This document shows, in pieces, positions 58,567 to 64,000 of a stretch of DNA of 64,000 nucleotides (positions are counted from its first letter, which is position 1; every line of letters starts with the position of its first letter). Position numbers and translations under genes: made by a program. The DNA lies in contig NZ_JACAOY010000001.1 in the NCBI RefSeq assembly GCF_013385985.1, forward strand, positions 167,202-231,201. Reading direction: 5' to 3'. This stretch comes from Pseudomonas sp. B6002 (GTDB lineage Bacteria > Pseudomonadota > Gammaproteobacteria > Pseudomonadales > Pseudomonadaceae). Under the pieces are notes generated by a model, which was not told the DNA's origin, did not search any database, and saw only the letters and a list, made by a program, of their open reading frames with translations.

Positions 58567-59034
58567 TCAGTTGGCGACGGCTCGCTTGCGCAAACGCCAG
58601 GCCATGATCAGCCACACCACCGTGACTCCGGCGAATTTGGACACCAATGCAGTGCCGGCCACCGCAGGCGTCAGCGCGCCGATCAGGCCGAAGAAGATAA
58701 AGGTGTCGAGGGGAATGCTCAGCGCCGAACTTATCCACAGGCGGTCGTGGAGCGGGCGCTTGGTGATGCTGAACACCAGCCAGTCAATGCACTCGGACAC
58801 CGCGAACGCCGTGGCGCTGGCCAGAGCAATGGCCGGATCGGAGGTGACGTACGACAGCACCAGCGCCGCCAGCATCGCGACGATTGCGCCGTGGCCGAAG
58901 CGGGTTTGCACCATGTCGCGCAGGATGAAGACCAGGCCACCCCAGGCGGACCAGATGACGTCCAGGTGCGGGGCGGTGGAGAAGGCGAAGTTGATCAGCA
59001 CGACGCTGCTGATGTAGGCGATCAGGAAGAGCAT
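58567..59034 (-). CDS. VUT/YhhQ-family membrane protein
   Basis: A 155-residue integral membrane protein with about five helices and the VUT_1 pattern: SAWGGLVFILRDMVQTRFG, ASATAFAVSECIDWLVFSIT, SIPLDTFIFFGLIG. E. coli YhhQ transports queuosine precursors; whether this one does is unproven. Separate from purT. Confidence 0.85.
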   Translation of the reverse strand: MLFLIAYISSVVLINFAFSTAPHLDVIWSAWGGLVFILRDMVQTRFGHGAIVAMLAALVLSYVTSDPAIALASATAFAVSECIDWLVFSITKRPLHDRLWISSALSIPLDTFIFFGLIGALTPAVAGTALVSKFAGVTVVWLIMAWRLRKRAVAN

Positions 59035-59103
59035 GGGAGTGTGGGCCTGTGGACAAGGGGCACAGGGTACTTCACATTTGGAAATATGTCGTCTGGACGG
59101 GCC

Positions 59104-59179
59104 CTATCGCAGGCGAGCCAGCTCCCACAGTTTGAATTGTGAATACCTTCAATGTGGGAGCTGGCTTGCCTGCGATAGC
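59104..59179. repeat. REP pair, reverse arrangement, near-copy of 57231-57304
   Basis: Left TATCGCAGGCGAGCCAGCTC, right TGTGGGAGCTGGCTTGCCTG, with spacer GTTTGAATTGTGAATACCTT almost identical to the locus 1.9 kb upstream. Confidence 0.88.
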
Positions 59180-59185
59180 GATCTA

Positions 59186-59397
59186 TCAGGCGCCCGATTT
59201 CCCAGGAATCATCCACACCAACCCACTGGCCTTCGCCCGCTCATGACACAACCCCAACACCACCCGGCGTTCGGTATTGTCCATGCGGCTCCAGCGCGTG
59301 ATCTCATCCACGGTGCGCTGGCAGCCGGTGCAAATGTCGTCGTCATCCAGCGCGCAAATACTCACGCACGGCGACGCGACGGGGCGTTCAATCGGGT

Positions 59398-59401
<4 letters not shown>
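59186..59401 (-). CDS. DUF1289 small zinc-type protein
   Basis: A 71-residue DUF1289 protein with four conserved cysteines: [18 protein letters not shown] and [12 protein letters not shown]. It probably binds metal. Function unknown. Its start (ATG at 59401) overlaps the gamma carbonic anhydrase stop (ATGA), so the two genes are translated together. Confidence 0.9.
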
Positions 59402-59922
<521 letters not shown>

Positions 59923-59957
59923 GGTTTTTCCTCACGGCTGGCCATTCAAGCGATGGC

Positions 59958-60560
59958 TTAGATATTGATGAAGCTCTTGGGCGGCTGGTGCAGGCTGATC
60001 TTGGCATCGTCATAGAGCAGGTTGATCAGCTCGACGATCATGATTGCCGTCAGCCCCCAGATCTTGTATTCGCCGAACCGATAGCTGGGCACGTACCAAC
60101 TGCGGCCCTGGTAATCGATGCGGTGGGTATGTTCGCGCGGGTCCTGCCGGAAAAAATCCAATGGCACGCTGAAAACGGCCGCGATTTCGGCATCGTTGGC
60201 CAGGTATTCGACATAATCGGGGATCACGCCCACATACGGCGTCACGCGGATACCGTGCAGGGAGATCAGCGGGCTCAAGGGGCCGATCACCTCGACCAGC
60301 CCGGGAGGCAGGCCGATTTCTTCTTCGGCTTCGCGCAGCGCGGTGAAGATCAGGTCCGGGTCTTCGGGGTCACGCCGCCCGCCCGGGAACGCCACTTCGC
60401 CACCATGGGTCGACAGGCCGCTGGCGCGCAGGGTCAGGATCAGCTCAGGTTCGTCACTGCGGGTAATCGGCACCAGCACGGCGGCCTCGGGGAAACGCCC
60501 GTCAGTCTCCAGTGTATGGGGGGTGTGATTGCTTACCCGGCGAAGTAGCTCGTCCAGCAT
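59958..60560 (-). CDS. Nudix hydrolase, CoA pyrophosphatase (NudL-like)
   Basis: A 200-residue Nudix protein of the UPF0035/CoA-pyrophosphatase group: SGLSTHGGEVAFPGG and the Nudix box region DPDLIFTALREAEEEIGLPP. It likely cleaves CoA to 4'-phosphopantetheine and adenosine-3',5'-bisphosphate. The conserved spacing of the Nudix box fits NudL rather than MutT. It precedes the gamma carbonic anhydrase gene on the same strand. Confidence 0.88.
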   Translation of the reverse strand: MLDELLRRVSNHTPHTLETDGRFPEAAVLVPITRSDEPELILTLRASGLSTHGGEVAFPGGRRDPEDPDLIFTALREAEEEIGLPPGLVEVIGPLSPLISLHGIRVTPYVGVIPDYVEYLANDAEIAAVFSVPLDFFRQDPREHTHRIDYQGRSWYVPSYRFGEYKIWGLTAIMIVELINLLYDDAKISLHQPPKSFINI

Positions 60561-60706
60561 GAGTCATCTCGGTCTGTTGGCTACCTTGCATCATGCACCA
60601 AAGCGTGCGGGTGCCCAACCCCAAAACCTTGGCCGTGTCGCGAAACGACAACTTGCAGGGCCCTGCCCGCCAAGCCAAGATAGGCCCACTCTCCAGGAAC
60701 CCCAGC

Positions 60707-61255
60707 ATGAACTTCTGCAGCCAGTGCGGTAAACCGGTTACCCAGCGCATTCCCGAAGGCGACGGCCGCCTGCGCTACGTGTGTGATCACTGCTCGACCA
60801 TCCACTACCAGAACCCCAATATCGTCGCCGGCACCGTACCGGTGTGGGGCGACAAAGTGCTGCTGTGCCGCCGCGCCATCGAACCGCGCCTGGGTTACTG
60901 GACCCTGCCCGCAGGCTTCATGGAAAACGGCGAGACCGTGGAACAGGCCGCCGCCCGCGAAACCCTGGAAGAAGCCTGCGCCCGCGTGCGCAACCTGAGC
61001 ATCTACACCTTGATCGACGTACCGCACATCAGCCAGGTGCATATCTTCTACCGCGCCGAACTGGTCGACCTCGACTTTGCCGCAGGCCCCGAAAGCCTGG
61101 AAGTGAAGCTTTTTGACGAAGCCGACATCCCTTGGTCAGAGCTGGCTTTCCGCACGGTCGGGCGTACCTTAGAATACTTTTTCGCCGACCGTCGGCAGCA
61201 GGCGTACCCCGTGCGCAGCGAAGCCGTCCCCCCCATGGGCAAGCCCACCCAATAA
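60707..61255 (+). CDS. Zinc-ribbon Nudix hydrolase (NudC-like)
   Basis: A 182-residue Nudix protein with N-terminal zinc ribbon (FCSQCGKPV...CDHCSTIHYQNP, two CxxC pairs) and Nudix box GFMENGETVEQAAARETLEE. It resembles NADH pyrophosphatase but is shorter and lacks the N-terminal NudC domain, so its substrate is uncertain. I chose the ATG at 60707, which starts MNFCSQCG. It is divergent from the NudL-like gene. Confidence 0.88.
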   Translation: MNFCSQCGKPVTQRIPEGDGRLRYVCDHCSTIHYQNPNIVAGTVPVWGDKVLLCRRAIEPRLGYWTLPAGFMENGETVEQAAARETLEEACARVRNLSIYTLIDVPHISQVHIFYRAELVDLDFAAGPESLEVKLFDEADIPWSELAFRTVGRTLEYFFADRRQQAYPVRSEAVPPMGKPTQ

Positions 61256-61283
61256 AAACCCGGCACACAGGGATACCGTTTTA

Positions 61284-61787
61284 ATGCGTTGGTTGCTTGC
61301 TCTTATCTGTTTGTCGTTCGCTACCCTGTCTTGCGCCTCCACGCTGGAAATCATCGGCGGCAAGCCCGTGGAGAAAATCCTGGTGCTCAAGTCCGCCCGT
61401 CAGTTGCAACTGATCAACGACGGCAAGCCCCTCAAGACCTATCGCATCTCCCTGGGCAAGAACCCCAAGGGCGCCAAGCTGATCGAAGGCGATCGCCGCA
61501 CGCCAGAAGGCTTCTACTGGATCGACTGGCGCAAGACCAGCGACCGCTTCAACCTGGCCATGCACATCTCCTACCCCAATATCAGCGACGCCGCTCGCGC
61601 CCGCCGCGAAGGTGTCAAGCCGGGCAGCATGATCATGATCCATGGCACCCCCGACACCGAAGACTACCCGGAGCAGTGGTTCCACACCCTGGACTGGACC
61701 GACGGCTGTATCGGCATGCGCAACGTCGACATGCGTGAAGTCTGGAACCTGGTCAAGGACGGCACCATGATCGAGATTCGTCCGTAA
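61284..61787 (+). CDS. L,D-transpeptidase (YkuD) family protein
   Basis: A 167-residue exported protein with signal peptide (residues 1-18, LSFATLSCAS). YkuD domain: IMIHGTPDTEDYPEQWFHT and the catalytic TDGCIGMRNVDM with the cysteine. It would act on peptidoglycan crosslinks or hydrolysis in the periplasm. It lies 28 bp after the Nudix gene. Confidence 0.88.
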   Translation: MRWLLALICLSFATLSCASTLEIIGGKPVEKILVLKSARQLQLINDGKPLKTYRISLGKNPKGAKLIEGDRRTPEGFYWIDWRKTSDRFNLAMHISYPNISDAARARREGVKPGSMIMIHGTPDTEDYPEQWFHTLDWTDGCIGMRNVDMREVWNLVKDGTMIEIRP

Positions 61788-61902
61788 TCCTCGACCGTTC
61801 GTAAAATAATCCAAAAAAAATTCCTGCCGTGTGCAGCGCTTGCCGGTGAATACCAGTTCACCGCGCCGGGCTGCGCTGTTCTGCGCGCAATAAAGACCTC
61901 TC

Positions 61903-61994
61903 TAATACCACTTGATACCAGGCCCCATTACAGCGCCCTGAAACGGCTATTTGCACCGTTTTGGCTGCATTGACATGGTATTTAAGTGGTATTA
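61903..61994. promoter_or_regulatory. Two NagR-type operators flanking a promoter
   Basis: TAATACCACTTGATACCA at 61903-61920 is the inverted near-copy of TGGTATTTAAGTGGTATTA at 61976-61994. A -35-like TTGACA (61970-61975) abuts the second. The gene that follows encodes the GntR/HutC repressor, so autorepression is inferred. Confidence 0.65.
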
Positions 61995-62050
61995 GTTTCC
62001 GGCCCATACCGGGCGACAACACTCCAATAACCGCATCGGAAACCTGAACG

Positions 62051-62809
62051 ATGAACCCGATACTGGCCTTGCGCCCTGACGACAAACAATCCACGCCGCT
62101 GTACTTGCAATTGGCGCGCAAACTGGAAGCGGCGATCCATGCCGGCCAGTGGACGTCCGAGCAGGCGCTACCGTCGGAACGCGCGCTCAGCGAGCAATTG
62201 AGCATTTCCCGGGTCACCGCCCGCAAAGCACTGGAAGTGTTGTTTGATCAAGGCTTGATCCGTCGCAGCCAAGGCTCGGGTACCTTTATCACGCCACGCC
62301 TGGAACAACCGTTGTCGCGCCTGTCGGGCTTCAGCGAGATGTTGCGCCTCAAGGGTTTCGTGCCCAGCTCCCTGTGGCTGGAGCGCGACATCACCCCGCC
62401 GACCCACGAAGAACTGATCCGCCTGTGCCTGTCGACCAGCGACAAAGTGGCGCGGCTCAAACGCCTGCGCAAAGCCGATGACACGGTGATGGCGATTGAA
62501 ATGACCGTGGTCCCCGCCTCGGTGCTGCCGCAACCCCAGGCCTTGGGCAGTTCGCTGTACGAATACTTTGAAAGCATCGGCAAGCCCATCGTCCGTGCCC
62601 TGCAGCATGTGCAGGCGATCAACGCCTCGGACGAGTTCGCGCGCCTGGTGGGCATCGCCCCCGGCACCGCGATGCTGCTGATGACGCGGGTCGGCTACAC
62701 CGCCGACAACACGCCGATTGAAATCACCGACACCTACTGCCGCAACGACTACTACGACTTCGTCGCAGAGCTGCGCCGCCACGACTATTCCGCTGAACTG
62801 CGAATTTAG
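62051..62809 (+). CDS. nagR: GntR/HutC-family repressor NagR
   Basis: A 252-residue GntR regulator: winged helix (ALPSERALSEQLSISRVTARKA) and C-terminal UTRA ligand domain (VARLKRLRKADDTVMAIEMT). With nagA and a SIS-domain gene downstream it is the expected GlcNAc-6-phosphate-responsive repressor of the nag operon. It follows its own operators by about 55 bp. The next gene begins 10 bp downstream. Confidence 0.93.
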   Translation: MNPILALRPDDKQSTPLYLQLARKLEAAIHAGQWTSEQALPSERALSEQLSISRVTARKALEVLFDQGLIRRSQGSGTFITPRLEQPLSRLSGFSEMLRLKGFVPSSLWLERDITPPTHEELIRLCLSTSDKVARLKRLRKADDTVMAIEMTVVPASVLPQPQALGSSLYEYFESIGKPIVRALQHVQAINASDEFARLVGIAPGTAMLLMTRVGYTADNTPIEITDTYCRNDYYDFVAELRRHDYSAELRI

Positions 62810-62819
62810 AGAACTGCCC

Positions 62820-63906
<1,087 letters not shown>

Positions 63907-63926
<20 letters not shown>

Positions 63927-64000
63927 AGAGGCCCTGGCCTCCTGCGACGCCGTCGCTGCCCAACTGCAACGCCTGGACCCGCTGCTGGAAGAAGTCGCCG
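63907..64000 (+). CDS. SIS-domain sugar isomerase (NagB-type), partial
   Basis: The first 31 codons only. I chose the TTG at 63907 because GAAGGAG lies 7 bp upstream (MTSKMLEEALASCDAVAAQL); the ATG at 63919 is too far from it. By position after nagA it should be the glucosamine-6-phosphate deaminase/isomerase of SIS type seen in P. aeruginosa (PA3759), but the sequence here is too short to prove that. Confidence 0.7.

Overview
This window is a piece of a Pseudomonas chromosome, most likely from the P. fluorescens group. The reasons are the gene set and gene order (Entner-Doudoroff genes, an hxu heme-signalling cluster with a PigA-type heme oxygenase, colRS with its flanking LPS-modification genes, groESL-fxsA, an alanyl-phosphatidylglycerol operon, thrC-hom-dsbC-xerD, rplS-trmD-rimM-rpsP-ffh, nagR-nagA), the high G+C coding bias, and many REP palindromes typical of that group. 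It is nearly all core genome. I found no prophage, insertion sequence, CRISPR array, toxin-antitoxin pair or defence island, and I do not claim a new multigene system.

Layout. Positions 1-3650 hold glk (cut by the window edge) and edd, divergent from gap, with two HexR-type operators between them. Positions 3780-8820 are an iron/heme block: Fur box, ECF sigma factor, FecR-like regulator, TonB-dependent heme receptor and heme oxygenase. A DUF454 membrane protein, a chemoreceptor and a YdjA-like nitroreductase follow. Positions 12450-16073 are a DUF1111 di-heme lipoprotein, an imelysin-like lipoprotein and a DUF1513 protein, which resembles an iron-linked operon. Positions 16143-22065 are the ColRS region: small protein, LPS kinase, methyltransferase, colS, colR, and a divergent LtaS-type enzyme. 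A five-copy tandem array of about 165 bp units (22067-22820) separates it from groEL-groES-fxsA.

Positions 25692-33657 contain a HugZ-like protein, a DUF481 protein, an alkyltransferase-like protein, ampG, proS, a lipoprotein and dinB. Two identical initiator tRNA genes (33936 and 34255) come next, then the mprF-virJ pair, recJ, yaeQ, a family III CoA-transferase, a periplasmic binding-type protein and two small genes. From 44405 to 53305 most genes are on the minus strand: thrC, hom, dsbC, xerD, a thioesterase, rplS-trmD-rimM-rpsP and ffh. From 53526 to the end: a CcsA/YpjD protein with a CorC-type transporter, an MHS transporter, purT, a VUT protein, DUF1289 with a gamma carbonic anhydrase, two Nudix hydrolases, an L,D-transpeptidase, and nagR-nagA followed by the start of a SIS-domain gene.

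The most notable signals are regulatory or repeat structures: the tandem array apparently built from the whole gene-REPIN-terminator interval; ampG and dinB ending on stop codons inside REP elements; paired ColR-like boxes in front of both operons flanking colRS; HexR and NagR operator pairs; and three hairpins in the leader of hom. At least 13 REP/REPIN loci of three sequence types punctuate the intergenic spaces, and no RAYT transposase gene is in the window.
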